Source: Bathynomus jamesi (Eukaryota > Arthropoda > Malacostraca > Isopoda > Cirolanidae). Taken from it: DNA of 64,000 nt. The notes under the pieces are model-generated. The model was given only the letters and a program-made list of their open reading frames with translations. It was not told the origin of the DNA and searched no databases. The stretch spans positions 819,501 through 883,500 of the forward strand of contig JAJOZX010000937.1 of NCBI GenBank assembly GCA_023014485.1, written 5' to 3'. Shown here in pieces: positions 10,942 to 23,129 of the stretch. Within the stretch, counting starts at the first letter, position 1. Every line of letters starts with the position of its first letter. A program made the position numbers and the translations under genes.

Positions 10942-13494
10942 TTATTTATTCATTGCAGCAGCAACAGTGGACGATGTTAGACCTTGCATGTAGGCATTTG
11001 TTGTGAATTTACTGCCATGTATGCTTGGCCACTGATCAATGGCTTTCTGTGTGATCATTACAGCAGATCTAGTGCCTGGAGCTGGACCCTCCTTCACAAT
11101 TCTGCACAGCTTTGTCAAATGAGATGGCTTAATGGATCCTTTGTGTTCAACAATGTAACCAAGAATGGAGAATGTCCCTTCAGCTGGTGCTTCACTCCAG
11201 GCAGTTGATCCATCTTTATCAAAATGCTTTAATCTCTCTGTGATTCCTTTCCACAGCTGTTCTATATATTCTGTCAGCCAATTTATCACTGAGTATTTTG
11301 TAAAACTACTTTCAGATCTGGTTCTGGATGGTCTAGCAACTTCAGCAACCTGGTAGTAATCAGAACGTTTCTTGATGTATTTGTAAACTTCATTTAGGAT
11401 GTAATCCTCAGCTGTTAGTTCCTTTTGCTGCCCTGTGGTATCGTGCTTAAATTCAGAAACTACATCATTTGCATTTCCTCCATTAGCTAATTTGGAAATT
11501 GTTTCCATCACTCTTAACATAACAGTTTTCCCTCCTTCCTTATAAAATATATTTTCTACAAATTCAGCACTAACTGTGGTTTTTTGAGCTACTTGCAACA
11601 TAATCTTTGTTACATAGGAAATCAATACATAGAACTTGCACTAATTTCTTTCTCTTGTGGATGATCAAAAAACACAATTTTCCACAAATCTGTCAAATTG
11701 ATCAAATTCGTAATTAACCATGCGAGTATCAGATTTGAGCTTTGGTCTCTTAAAACCAATGATATTGTCAAGAACCATATTGGTATAGTCAAGGCCTGAT
11801 CTCAGATTTGAAGAGTGATTCTGAATAAAGTCTAAAAGCTCACTTAGTTCACAAATTTTCTTCAATGCATCAACGTGGGCTCTGTTCACAAGATGCATTA
11901 AGTCCCATCGAAATTTGAAATTTTCTCCAAACAACTTTTTCATTTCGTTTTTAAATGGCTCGTTGTCCTTACAAAAAGCCCCATCTCCAACCATTCCAGA
12001 TACCTTGGATTTAATTGCTTCTTCAGATAGTTTCAAGTGATTAGGAGACTTCAACACATCAAAAATTTCATTGGCCAAATAAACTCCTGATTTGCTGCGT
12101 ACTAAATTTATCCCAGCAAGTTTTACAGTCTTATCTTCTTCACTCATAACTAATACAACTAGCATGCTTAATCCCAAAATTGTTCCAATGTCAGCTGTTA
12201 TTGTTACTGAAGTTTGTTCTAAGAACCACTTTACAGTTTGTTCTTTAAGTTGATTATCTAATAGCTCACAAATTGTCTCGCACGCATATGTGCTATGATT
12301 CAAATTTCCAACCTCACAACCTGACCTATGTAATACAGCTAGAAGTACTGGATATAGAGCCCATGCAGTGTTTGTTTTCATTATGTAGTATAAGATGTTG
12401 CCACATAAGTCTTCTATGCGTTTAGTAGTGTTCCGAGAAGATGTTTTCATCACTTCATAAACAGCAGCTCTTTGATGATGCTGAAGTTTAATTAAATGTC
12501 TTTTCAGGTGGGTTTTCAGATTTCTAAACCATCTCTCTTGATTTGCTCCTTGTTTGCATACATAGGTTAAATCTTTAACATTGAAGTAACCTTTTATGTT
12601 AGAATGTTTGTCTGAAGCACATGCTTTGGGGTCTGTGCAAGCTATGCAATATAATGTAAACATTTTATCATCAGAAGCATCATCAATATCTTCTTGATTA
12701 TCATCATCTTCATCCTCAACAGCTATATCTACATCAGGCATATTAGTGTCACTATTTGCAATGTTTTCCATTATATCACTTGGTACTGAAAATGAATCAT
12801 CAGCATGCCCTAGATCCTTCTTTTCCACCAATTTGAATGTAGATTTGATCAAATCATTGTTCAGGATTTCTTGTATTGATTTACACTTGCTTAAATGGGC
12901 TATGGAAATGTCAAATTTGTTGCTTTTTGCTTTATTAGATTTGGATGCAACACTTGAACTTGAAGGCATATTTTGACTCTTCTCTTTATTAACCACAACA
13001 GCTTGGTGAGTTTCTTTTGTTAGGCGCAAAATTGCATTCAATGTCTTCTGGATTTGGGAATTTTCAAATTCCTCTAAAGCAGTTTTGTTAGTCTGATGCA
13101 CAGATTCCTCACTTACCTTTTGTTTCTTAGGTGGAGGAGAAGCACTTTCTTCAGTCTGTGAAACATCTAGTGAAAAAGTTTCATTTTCTAGATTAGCAGT
13201 TGATGAAGTTGGTTCATTTTTCTGAGGTCTAGCACTAGCACATTTTGTGAACAAACTAAATGACTGCTTTGCCGTATCTCTTTGCTGCACTTCATCCTGG
13301 TATTTCTTTACTGCAATATCTAAGCTGTGGGCCCAAACTCTGGGACCTCTTGTATTGTAACAAATATTTTTTTTGGAATTAAAATGTTCCTCCCAGTTTT
13401 GCTTCTTTGAATATTTGTTCTTGCACTGACCACAAAAGTAACCCCTTTTAACACCCTCACTTTTCTCTCCAACTTCATCAATATTAGGATCCAT
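10942..13494 (-). pseudogene. P1 transposase-like gene with zinc finger, frameshifted
   Basis: The first frame (13494 to about 11665) gives 609 residues. An N-terminal C2H2-like finger (CGQCKNKYSKKQNWEEHF) is followed by a Ser-rich and acidic linker (VEDEDDDNQEDIDD), a second cysteine cluster (YCIACTDPKACASDKH) and a catalytic core. The core has TITADIGTILGLSML (first D), GMVGDGAFCKDNEPFKN (second D, about 11985) and WDLMHLVNRAHVDAL, a DxxH motif (about 11900). After one or two frameshifts near 11625-11690 the second frame (11625-10942) adds WSEAPAEGTFSILGYI, holding the candidate E, and a SAVMITQKAIDQWP tail. The layout is that of an hAT/P-type RNase H-fold transposase. I do not recognise a named family. 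Confidence 0.7.
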
Positions 13495-13514
13495 TATTGA
13501 CTACCTGAAAAAAT

Positions 13515-13690
13515 ACAAAATAAGTTAAAGTTAGTAAATATAGTATGGTAAAAGTGAGTAAAAGTAAGTAAATATAGTACAATGAAAGTAAGTAAAAGTA
13601 AGTGCTTTAAACTTAGTAAAAGTAAGGAAGAGTAAGTAAAAGTAGGTAAGTTAAAGTAAGTAAAAGTAAGTTTAAACTTAACTAAACTTT
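13515..13690. repeat. AGTAA/AAGT simple repeat in P1
   Basis: Repeated AGTAAAAGTAAGTAAA-like units just upstream (minus sense) of the P1 start codon. The small open frame across it is low complexity. Confidence 0.75.
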
Positions 13691-14077
13691 TCAATTCTAG
13701 AGTCATGGTGGATTACTTAAAACCGCACAAGTAATTATCTGGCCAATTTATCAAACCTGGCCGAGATCAATGGAACATAGTCCAATCCTGATAATTTTAT
13801 ATTAAAAAAATATACGTTTTAATAAAATTTTAATTATCAAAACATTGAAGCTTAACAAAAAATAAAAATAATTGTTAAATATGGAATTACCAACTAAACT
13901 TAAAATAACTAAATTTGTAATTTAAAAAAATTGGTTTGTACAAGAACGTATACGCAAAAAAATTGCATAACGTCTAGCGGATGAACAAAACCCAAACCCA
14001 AATTTACTTTTTCTCATGGTCAAATTTACTGGAGCAATGCTCCCAAGATCCCAGGAATCTGGAGTCATGCACTGGAC

Positions 14078-15735
14078 CAATTTCAAGAAGGGCCAGATCT
14101 GTGGGAAGTTCTCCTGTCCTTATGGCCTGTGTGATCCTATACCTGTACGCTTGATCAGTAGAGAGATCCTTTATGACATTGTCACTCAGTGAAGTAAGAG
14201 GCTCTCCAATTGAGAGTTTGGTGAATGAAGGATCAATTTCAAGTTCGGTTGCAGTGTCTAGCATCTTGCCAATGTTACCTGTCCACTTGTTGTTAGACAA
14301 GGTCTTCCCATCCAGTGCTGTGATCAAGTGTCGCAGGGGTAACTCGTTAGTGTGGAGGGCACAAACCAACCAGATCAGCTTACGGCAAAGCTTGACCTTT
14401 ACCCAATGCATGGAACCACCCTCCCAGCCAGTGTTAACATTTGTAGAATCACCTCCAATGGCCTGCAGGCTTTTATCAATGCCCTTCTTCTTCATGAAAT
14501 CTACAAGAGTATCAGCAATAACTTCAGCAGGTTTTTTTCTCGTTGAGCCTTTCTCAGGAGTGAAGTGGTAGAGATATCTTCCACCTGGCTCACTGCACAC
14601 AGAATAATGCTCTTCTTTGATGATGCTGGGGAACTGACGATCTGAATTGTCTGCTTTCAGCATAACTTTAGTTGTATCTTGACAGCCGTCAAAGAAGATG
14701 CAGTCAATTTCACCCTTCTTACAAAGATCATCAAATTCCTGATCCAGGGATCTCATAACTTTTTCTTGGGCCCTCTTGACTTTATTGTGATCAACTACAA
14801 GTCTCTTGTCTTCTTCAGTGATCAAGCCAGCATCCATAAAGGCAGCAGTGGTGATGGCAGCTGTGGCACGCAGGCCAACACCATATCTGATGCTATGCAT
14901 AGCAACATTAGGTATTTCTAATGTGTTGTACTCTGGCTTTTTATTGGAAGTTGAAGATGTGCTTGGTATTTCTAATGTCACTTCATAACTTCCATCCTTT
15001 CCATCTTGAGCATCAGCTATTTGTTCTTCATTTTCATCATCAGAGAAAATTATTTCATTTGATGGCATTGAAACATCCTGCTTACTTGTCTGCTTATATT
15101 CAGCAAGCCTTCTTCTTTCGTCTTCTTGCCGCTTCTGCTTTTTGACTTGTCTGTTGTGCTCAGGTTGATCTGGCAAGCCAATCTGATGTGGTCCAATAGA
15201 ACCAAACTTGTCTCTCTGACCTTTAATGAAAGCAAGTTCCTTCACAGGGATCTTCATCTCCCTAGGGCATTTACAGTTAATGTTAGTTTCGTTTTTGCAA
15301 CCAGCATCTGCAAGGCAGCCAAATTCAGAGCAGAGAACAATTTTACACTTGCAACTGAGATTGTCAAAAAGCTTGTCAAGTTTTGCAATAAAAGCCTCTT
15401 TGACATGTAGCTTTCCTCTCCCAAGAGATATGTTTTTGGCCTGCTCCCAGCTCTCTTGGATCTTGTTTAAGATTGTGACTCGTGAATTTACAACGGGGGC
15501 TACAAAAGAACTGTTTGCTCGTTCCCACTTCTCAAGCACTTTAGGGTAAATGTTCTTTGCAAGACTGGCTGCTGGGTAGTTTCTCACATCCTCACCACTT
15601 TGTTCTCTTAGCAATAGCCCATATTTCAGAATGTCTCGCAGAGTTGGGAGTTCAGAGGGCAACAACTCTACCAGTTCCAATGAGGTTGCTCATATGTGTG
15701 AATGTCCCCAGTCTTGTCCTCCTTTTAGAAGCCAT
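14078..15735 (-). pseudogene. T2 transposase-like gene, N-terminal and central segment
   Basis: The start is probably ATG at 15733-15735 (MASKRRTRLG), with a one-base shift before LLPSELPTLRDILKYGL. Then follow a helical region (YPKVLEKWERANSSF), KLDKLFDNL and a cysteine-rich block (CKCKIVLCSEFGCLADAGC, then INCKCP) that could bind zinc. After KIPVKELAFIKGQRDK and a charged linker comes the catalytic part: IDCIFFDGCQDTTKVML (first D, about 14690), IGGDSTNVNTGWEGG (second D, about 14445) and LVCALHTNELPLRHLI (CxxH, about 14355). P1 cuts it after EIGPV, and the rest is at 10030-10756. This is the best preserved member of the T group: one uninterrupted frame covers 14078-15680. The DDE assignment is inferred from motif order. 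Confidence 0.75.
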
Positions 15736-15852
15736 TGTTGGTCAATTCCCACTGGTTACGATGGTAGCACTGACGGACAAGTAATCTTCAGCACACTGAT
15801 GAATATGTTTCAACCTGTGAAATAAGCAAAAACAGCAGTGCATTATATATAC

Positions 15853-18800
15853 TAGGGTGTGACAGTTGCCCCAACTTTGTCCTACAATGCTGTTCAAAAT
15901 TTTGGTGTTGCATATTGACATAAAAAATACCCACATGCAATTTTTTGAAGATTCATGCATATACGAGTGAGCACCAGCAATTTGAAAAATAGCGATTTTG
16001 CTTATATGGCATACACGCCTATATATGAGATTACACAACCATCATAAGGGATATTAACACAAATCATTTGCCTGTCTTAATTAAAAGCTGTTATCACTAA
16101 CACAAAAAAGTTAATCATTCTTATTCTCTCATGGTACATTAAGGGGTTTTATCATATATTCACAAGGTATTATTTCTCTAGAGCAAGAAACCATGATTTC
16201 TGTTCAGAAACAGATGATCATTTGCGCTGATTAGGAACGCGGAGTGTCATTTTCAACTACTTGAAGGACTTCTTGAAAGCACTCCTCATCCCTGGCAACA
16301 TTAAGAAAGTCATGGCAAAGTTTTACACCACGCTCTGCAGCCTCATTGACGACCTGAAGCTTGTCCACAACCCGTTTCATGTTCAGGTAGTCATCATGAT
16401 CCGCCCATTCACTGGCTGGACTGTGGAGAAACTGATAGGGCATGCCTAAAATGGTGAAGAACCGGCTTGAGTCAGGCCCAATTAGGTCCACCAGGGCAGT
16501 GCCACTTTCTGGGACAGGGGGAAGATATGGCTTTCCATAGCCCCCATGATTGAGCCCCACTCTCTTAGTAACTTCAGTGCCTTCATGGCAAAGAAGGGCC
16601 TTCCTCATCTCCTCTTTTGTCCTTTCTTGTACTTGGGACGAGAACAAAGCCAGTGGGGCCAACTCCTCAGTTAGGTACCAAGTGTGTCTACCGAGTGCCA
16701 CACGTGCTTTGTCAACTATTGTGGCATCATATGGGGCAAATTCAGCCAAGGTTTCGACCAAATTCAAGTCATTCAGTGGCGCACTTGCTGGAACGGGGCA
16801 AACAATCCACCATGGGACATAAACAGCGACTGTGAACACAGCAAACCATTCTAACTTGCTGATTTGACTTTTAGTCACAACCTCGGCTTTGGGAAACTGC
16901 TCTTTGATCTGGCCTGACAAAAGAACAATCTTGAGGGTATAGAGCTTTAGCCATCCACCTTGCTTTGTGAAGTGCGCCGGGGTAGACCATTGTGAAGTTC
17001 ACTGGCTCGAATCCTTTAGTTACAAGCAGCAGACAAAGCTCTACCAGCTCCTTGTAGTCGCCACGTGTAAATGGTTGGGCTAGAGATTCACGGAAGAAGT
17101 CAGCCATCTCCTGCTGGCACTCCTCAAACACTCCAGGCATTGCGGGGTAGTAGTATTTCTTTTTTTCATTGTACGCCAGTTGAGAGAAATGGTTCTTGAA
17201 CCTAGAAATGCAATTATTGGGATTATTGTATTTCATACTAATCTATAATATTGTTTTAGGGGTATTAAGATTGATGTGACCGATCATTTGCTTGGTGTTA
17301 GTATATCTTATAAGTCTAATAAAAGAAATTCCACTAAATTTGTTCATTAGATAATAATATTCCTTGTTATTTTGTAAAGCTTATGACTCACCTCTGGAAA
17401 ACTATTATGTTTGGACTTGAAGAGCCCTCCACTTTCAAGCAATCCCAACAAACACCTAGGATGACTTCGCCCACATGCCTGCAACAGGCACACCAGAATA
17501 CAGCACGCTCTAATTCCTTTTGGAGGGAGACGCAAGCAGCTGTTTTTTGTCCTGAAAAAAAATGTAATTGTAGTTTAAGGCCACCATTTCAGGCACGTGC
17601 TTTTTGCAGATTTCTGTTAAATCATTCACTGTATTTTGGTATTAATGTCGTGATAAATTCACGCTGATGTTTGAAATAGGTTTACCTGTATTGGATGAAG
17701 TTGTGTCGAAAACCATACCAACGACATTCTGTTCACACTACCAACGACATTCTGTTCACACTCCCAATCGACCAGAAGTTGTTTGGTTGCTGTTGATATC
17801 AAGTCTCCTTGAACCAGGCCAGCTTTTTGAGTCAAATGCGGAAGAGGTGGGACTCCAAGAAGCTTTGTGCCATTGACACCAGACACAAGAATGGGCAGGC
17901 GGTCATCAGTGCCTTTGGAATCCAGCGTGTCTATAATAAGTTTACCATCCCAGTGCACCAGTACTTTGTCTGATGGTTGCCATTCATCCATGATTTTTAA
18001 ACTTATTTCTGACACGATGGAAGCTCAGTATCGGTGGGCTGTCCTTGCATTTAGACTCAGCTTTGATGTATCTCCACCACATGCAGATACAAGGGAGTAC
18101 ACAATTGCACTCAGCTGGGTCGGCGAGATGTTGTTTCGAACACTGCATGAAACAAGTTCTGCCGACTTCAGAATATCATGGGGCACAAAAATTGAAACTC
18201 CCTCTTTCACTGTTCTCCGATGTTTTCTCTTTGGTTCAGCAGTGCTGGCCTCATCAATGTCATCGTCCTCATCAGAGTTAATAGGTGAATCAATATCAGC
18301 CTGTACATTCTCAGCATGATCACATTGCTCTCTCTCTTGTCGCTTCTCTTCTCGCATCTGCCTTTTCTGTCGCTTCTGAACCTTTTCTGTGAGTACTTTT
18401 TTACCCCAGAGTAGGTAGCTACTCTGTCACTTAGCATGCTTTTCATAAAGAGTATGTCAGTATCGATGGCATCTTGTTCGGCCTGAGTTTTCCCCTTTTT
18501 CGCAGCCGCCATGTCTTTCAACACTGTGTTCTTATAAAATTTCATCGTCAGGCTCAATTCTGATTTAAACTTCATAATTCCAGGATCATCAGCCCGTCTT
18601 CTATCCTCATTCTTTTTCATAAGCATCTTGTAGTCTTTGTCATAGTAAGTTTTAATCACTCGGCCAATATTGTTCCTGCCTGTAAGGGTCGGGACATTCG
18701 CCTTCTGGTAATGCAAAAGCACATTGTCAATGGTGGCAGATAAAGCCTGGTCCCAATGCATATCCCGAAGGTTTGCTAACAGACATAGTAAGACCTGCCT

Positions 18801-19231
18801 ATTAGTTGGCAGTTTGCAGCCCTTTATTTCCTTTCTTCTTCTCGGGGTACGGTGCCCAATAACATTCTGACATACTCATCATCTTGCCATGTATCCATGA
18901 TTAAATTCTCTATTCACATCAAATCACTGTCAAGGGAAAAGAAAAGAGCATCATTAAAATTAAATGCAATAAAATAATACGTGGAAAATTTGTGGGTCAG
19001 CATTCCAGACCCGGAAATGAAAATCTGATAAAATGTGCTATTTTCACACTTATTTATGAAGTTCATAAGCTGAAATAGCAATACTTGCTGGTACGACGGT
19101 GCTAGCTCAAACATGCACCGATCTCCAAGAAAATTTACAGGGTTGTTTCCTAGATAAATACACAACACTAAAACTTTGAACAGCATTGTAGGACCATTTT
19201 TTGATTTTTGGAGGGCAATGGTCACACCCTA
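15853..19231 (-). mobile_element. DDE transposon T3 (TAGGGTGTGAC TIR)
   Basis: The left end is TAGGGTGTGACAGTTGCCC (from 15853); the right end, reversed, TAGGGTGTGACCATTGCCC (to 19231). That is a 19-bp inverted repeat with two mismatches. The flanks are ATATATAC at both sides (15845-15852 and 19232-19239), an 8-bp duplication in TA-rich sequence. The 3379-bp element lies within T2, upstream of the T2 start codon, and carries a spliced minus-strand transposase-like gene related to T4. The non-coding ends (15853-16230 and 18762-19231) show no other gene. Confidence 0.85.
16231..18761 (-). pseudogene. T3 transposase-like gene with introns, frameshift and stop
   Basis: The coding runs from about 18761 to 16231. 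Segments: VLLHYQKANVPTLTGRNN (N-terminal); a frameshift near 18395; IFVPHDILKSAELVS; an in-frame TGA near 18020 where the aligned residue would be Arg (CGA to TGA); VHWDGKLIIDTLD (first D); MVFDTTSSNTG (second D). A canonical donor GTAAAC lies at about 17689 and an acceptor TTTTTTTTCAG at about 17552. The next exon has WCACRHVGEV, ending at GTGAGT (about 17394). A third exon from about 17193 has FKNHFSQLAYNEKKKYY, HKARWMAKALY and HTWYLTEELAPLALF. The exons join in phase and match T4 collinearly. In the CxxH motif the last His is Val. The copy is inactive, but the two introns are clear. Confidence 0.75.
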
Positions 19232-19439
19232 ATATATACAGCATATATAATTATTAATATAATAATTATTATATAATTCCACAAAAAAGTTAAAAAAGTA
19301 TTTTTATGTAGCTTCTTACCAAGCAAAACTAAATTATATTAAATTAACAAAAATATCTTTAGAATTCCTAAGTCATGCTGCAACTTTTTAGCACCCCTCA
19401 TATTTGGAATTTGAAAGTTGAAAAATTCGACACACCCTA

Positions 19440-20749
19440 TCGGTACAGGCAAGGAGCTTCCCATATCAGAACTACCAACAGTGCGAGACATGCTGAGACT
19501 AGGGTTACTCCTTCGTAAACAAAATACAAAAAATAGAAGGAACTAGAGAGAGAGAAAGAGCTCATAAGGGACATGATTCCCCCTCTTCTGCATCAGTGGA
19601 AAAAAGCTAATGTGTTATTCAAACCACCTGTACTCAATCAGTATAGAACTATTGAGCTAAAATTAACAAAGCTGTGGCATAAAGCAGTTGAGACATCACT
19701 TGGTAAAGGAAAACTAGCAAAGAAAAATAAATTTCTGCACACACTTGATACTTTTCTTGACATTTTTAACTGCCAGTGTCCCATAGAGTTGTGTTCTGAA
19801 GCCAATTGTTCTCCCTCATGCAGAAGAGAACCTCACCCTCACATTGATTGTCCCTGTCCTTGTGAGAAGAAGATCCCTGTTTTGGAGCTGGCTTTCATAA
19901 AGGCGCAGAGAACAAAGGCAGGAGGCCAAGGAAGTATGCAGATTGGTTCGGCAGATTATTCAGAAACCAAAAACCAGATTGTTATTGCTAAGAAAAAAGA
20001 GAAAATCCGAGAGAGGGAAGAAAGGAAGAAAAAGAAGAGTGAAGAAGCCACCCAAAGAGATGAAAAGCTCTATCAACAGGTTTCTCACTTCTTTGAAAGC
20101 TCTTCAGATGAACAGAAAGAAGCAACATCAGATGATAGCTCCAAAATTCCATCTGAACATTCGCCGAAGAGAATGAAATACAACACTAAAGACATCTCAA
20201 ACATTGCCCTTGCCAGTATTTGCCACCATATGGGGCTACGAGAGACTGCAGAGATTGCCACTGCCGCTTGGATAGATGCAGGCCTCATCAGCCGAGAGGA
20301 TACATCCTTAGTGATAGATCATAATAAGATAAGAAGAGCACAAGAAAAAATAATGAAGGAAATATCTGATCAGCATGAAAAAGATTTGAAGGAGGAAGGT
20401 CTCTCTTGCCTTTTGTTTGATGGAAGAAAGAGATGACACAAAAGTTCTCCTAGAGGTAGAGGGAATGGACAGAAAGTTTCACGGTCTCATCAAAGAAGAA
20501 CACTACTCTGTGTGTTCCAAACCTGGTGGCTGCTATTTGTTTCACTTTGTTCCTGAAGCAGAAGTAGAAGGCAAGAAACATGCAGAGGCAATTGCTAAAC
20601 AAATAATATGTTGGCTTCAAGAAAGAAGACTTGACAGTTCACTGCAGGTCATTGGTGGAGACTCAACTGCGGTGAACACTGGATGGCAGGGTGGTGTTAT
20701 GACGTATTTAGAGAAAAAACTTGGAAGAAGGCTTGTTTGGATTCTATGA
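19440..20749 (+). pseudogene. T1 transposase-like gene, middle segment (to the G2 insertion)
   Basis: This resumes after T2 with GKELPISELPTVRDML, has a stop near 19545, then IPPLLHQWKKANVLF, the cysteine block CQCPIELCSEANCSPSC, KIPVLELAFIKAQRTKA, a Lys/Glu-rich linker and GLRETAEIATAAWIDAGLI. A one-base shift near 20430 follows LLFDGRK (first D); then KEEHYSVCSKPGGCYLFHF and IGGDSTAVNTGWQGG (second D, about 20655). The frame stops at RRLVWIL where G2 is inserted. G2 splits the target within the Cys codon of the CxxH motif, which resumes at 34290. It is about as long as, and collinear with, the T2 protein. Confidence 0.75.
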
Positions 20750-22478
20750 TGAGATGGTATGGTTAACACCCCAAGTTGGTGGGAACTCCACTATTGGAAA
20801 GGATTCCTGAGAGCTCCCAAACCACTCAGTAGGGCCTGGGAGGTTTCAGTAATCCCCATTGGGCCAGAGCTTTCTTAGAAAGCCAAGCCTTCAGTTACTA
20901 AAAATGTTTTTCTTCTCTTTTAAATTGATTATAACAGATTTGAAATTCTCTCAATATAGAGAATGTTAAAAAACATTGAGGCAATCATATGCCTGAGTAT
21001 ATCAGCTTTGAAATTCTCTCAGTATAGAGAACAAGAAGCTTGAGGCAATCATATGCCCATTTCAAGAGACGGGAAAGCATCTCACTTCTCCTTGATGGTG
21101 TGGTAGGTGATCCTATAGTCTTGTTTTTACCATTGGTGTTTTGTATTGCTTAACCATTAGCTATAAGAACCATGTCTCACATATTTGGATCACTTAAAAT
21201 TATCATGTAAATATCATAATCATTTCTGAATGCGATTTCCTTTATAAAGACCGTGTTGAAAAACCTAACTTCAGTTATCAATATGCATCACAATGGATTT
21301 TGAGCTTTCTCAGGCTGTGAACTAAATTGTACCTTTAACTGCCTTATGAGCAACATATTAATGCAAATACATATCCCAAAATTTTAGAACATTAATTATC
21401 ATTGTCAGTTTTGCTCCCTTTTCTGGCATCATTGCACTCATGGATTCCTGAGTCCACTGATGACAGTGCTAGGGGGATAATCTCTAAATGTTGTTGGTTT
21501 TTTTCCTCTTTATCAGGGATTTGTTTTTGGCTGGGACATTTGCTTATTGAAGTGAATTTGGACAAAGCTTTTTCTTCCCCAATGCCTGCACAAATGCTGA
21601 AGCCAGTGTTCACATATTTTTTTTGTTATAAACATTGCTTTTGTTTGTACTGATTGAGCCAAGAATACCTTTAATGATTGTGAGATGAAGTGGAGTTTAA
21701 AATGACACATCTGGGACTTATCAGGTTTATACAATTTGGGTAACACTCATTGACCTTGCCCTAGTAACTAATATTCTTTTTTTTTTTTGCATTAGTTATG
21801 TAAGTTATTTTTTCTGTAAGTCTTGTCTCCTTTGTGTGGTAATAGGCTGGTGATGGCCAATAATTTAATTGTTTTATTTTATGTTGACATTTTTGTGTGT
21901 GGTATGGGACTAATGATGTTTGTTTCTTTTGTTTTGTAGTAATAATTTTTTTTTTCAAGTGCTTAGTTGGTTCTGAATACACATTGGTGTATGATCAATA
22001 AAATTGTTCAGATTTTCTTTAGTTACCTGAAAAAACTTGCCTGCTAATGCAGTTAACCTTGTAAGTGTTATTGTTGTTTTGTTGATTAAATTAAGCAAAG
22101 GACATTTTACTTTTCTTAAATCCTCCCCCCATAAGCTGAAGAGTAAGTCGTTAAAAGAGGCAGACTGGCTATGCCCCAGAGATCTTAAAGGTGAGAACCC
22201 AGTTTCAGATTGGTAGGAGCTGCCTATCTGACATAATCTCAACCACACTAAAATTGGTAACTTGCTCACCTCATTTCTCTCATTCTTAGCAGTGCAGGTG
22301 GTGCTGAAGTCAAAGGATTTTTATTAAGGCCCTCTGGGTGGTTCTCACTGGCAGCTAAATCTCCCATCTCCGCAACCAGCCGCAGCTGCCGTGACCCCAC
22401 TAACAGAGTATCTGGTAGGTGAGTAACGCAAACGCATCTTTACACAGATACACTTACCGGCATCGTGCCCCCATTTCA
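20750..22478 (+). repeat. 5' LTR of G2
   Basis: 1729 bp, TG...CA ended, nearly identical to the 3' LTR once the latter's insertion is taken out (about 1733 bp). The many differences are single substitutions and short indels. No coding sequence is recognised in it. The small open frames in it recur in the 3' LTR because the sequence is repeated. Confidence 0.9.
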
Positions 22479-22479
22479 C

Positions 22480-22497
22480 TGGTGCCCAGACCCGGGA
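22480..22497 (+). other. Primer-binding site of G2
   Basis: TGGTGCCCAGACCCGGGA starts one base after the 5' LTR and begins with TGG, as expected for pairing with a tRNA 3' CCA end. The tRNA is not identified. Confidence 0.7.
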
Positions 22498-22593
22498 AGA
22501 TTGAAGGGAAACATCAATAGAGAGCATTAGCATTGACTAGAAGCCCCTATTCTCTTGCCGGTATTCCCAGCACTCACCACACTGCACAAGAAC

Positions 22594-23077
22594 CAGGGTT
22601 GTGGAGTCGGAGTCGTGGAGTCGCACGTTTCAGGGCGGAGTCGGAGTCGGTAAAAAACTTCCGACTCCGACTCCAATTTGTGTGTCCTGTGTCACCCTTA
22701 ATTTCTAAATCCTAAATACTAACATTTAGGTTATTTAGTTTTTTGGTCAATAAACCTTATTCATTGATAGCCCCTAGATTAAGTTTTTTTAATATTTTTT
22801 TTTTACATTTTCAGAATATACAATTAATATTTATTTAAATATAAAATATAAAATATAAAATTTCACACTTAGTGTGGTGGTGATGAAATGTCTTATTATT
22901 ATGATAATTATAGAGTGAAACACTAGAGGAGTCGGAGTCGTATATTTAAAATGTGAGGAGTCAGAGTCAGATTTTTAGATTTTTTACAATGTGTGGAGTC
23001 GGAGTCGAATTTTTACAATGTGTGGAGTCGGAGTCGGAGTCGGAGTCGGAAAATTTTGGACCGACTCCACAACCCTG
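22594..23077. mobile_element. hAT-type MITE (CAGGGTTGTGGAGTCGG ends)
   Basis: A 484-bp element with inverted ends CAGGGTTGTGGAGTCGG and, reversed, CAGGGTTGTGGAGTCGG (to 23077). It is flanked by the 8-bp duplication ACAAGAAC (22586-22593 and 23078-23085). The subterminal sequence is full of GGAGTC direct and inverted motifs. Ends starting CAGGG and 8-bp duplications are typical of hAT. It lies in the G2 leader between the primer-binding site and gag and has no coding capacity. Confidence 0.9.
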
Positions 23078-23129
23078 ACAAGAACAGTTGAGAAATAGAA
23101 TTATTCACACGAAGAGCAAACAATAGAGA

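Larger units (their letters stand above)
10765..14069 (-). mobile_element. DDE transposon P1 (CATGACTCC TIR, 8-bp TSD)
   Basis: The ends are CATGACTCCAGATTTG (from 10765) and, reversed, CATGACTCCAGATTCC (to 14069), a perfect 14-bp inverted repeat. Both are flanked by the 8-bp duplication CACTGGAC (10757-10764 and 14070-14077). On the coding strand this reads GTCCAGTG, the GPV codons of the T2 gene, which resumes as SHSRW after the element. The 3305-bp element carries one transposase-like gene on the minus strand. TIRs beginning with CA and an 8-bp duplication fit hAT or P-type elements; I cannot decide between them. Confidence 0.85.
9702..19439 (-). mobile_element. DDE transposon T2 (TAGGGTGTG TIR), split by P1 and T3
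   Basis: The left end starts TAGGGTGTGTCAATTTGG (9702); the right end, reversed, TAGGGTGTGTCGAATTTT (to 19439). The flanks are TCTGTACAG (9693-9701) and TCGGTACAG (19440-19448), a 9-bp duplication with one mismatch. Coding runs on the minus strand. Removing P1 (3305 bp plus 8) and T3 (3379 bp plus 8) leaves about 3038 bp, close to the net length of T1. T2 therefore landed in T1, and P1 and T3 later landed in T2. Confidence 0.85.

Noticed and set aside
13494..13706. 70-residue Leu/Thr/Phe-rich protein
   Set aside because: It reads the AGTAA simple repeat upstream of the P1 gene.
22594..23077. GGAGTC repeats as a satellite
   Set aside because: They are subterminal repeats of one MITE with exact TIRs and an 8-bp duplication.
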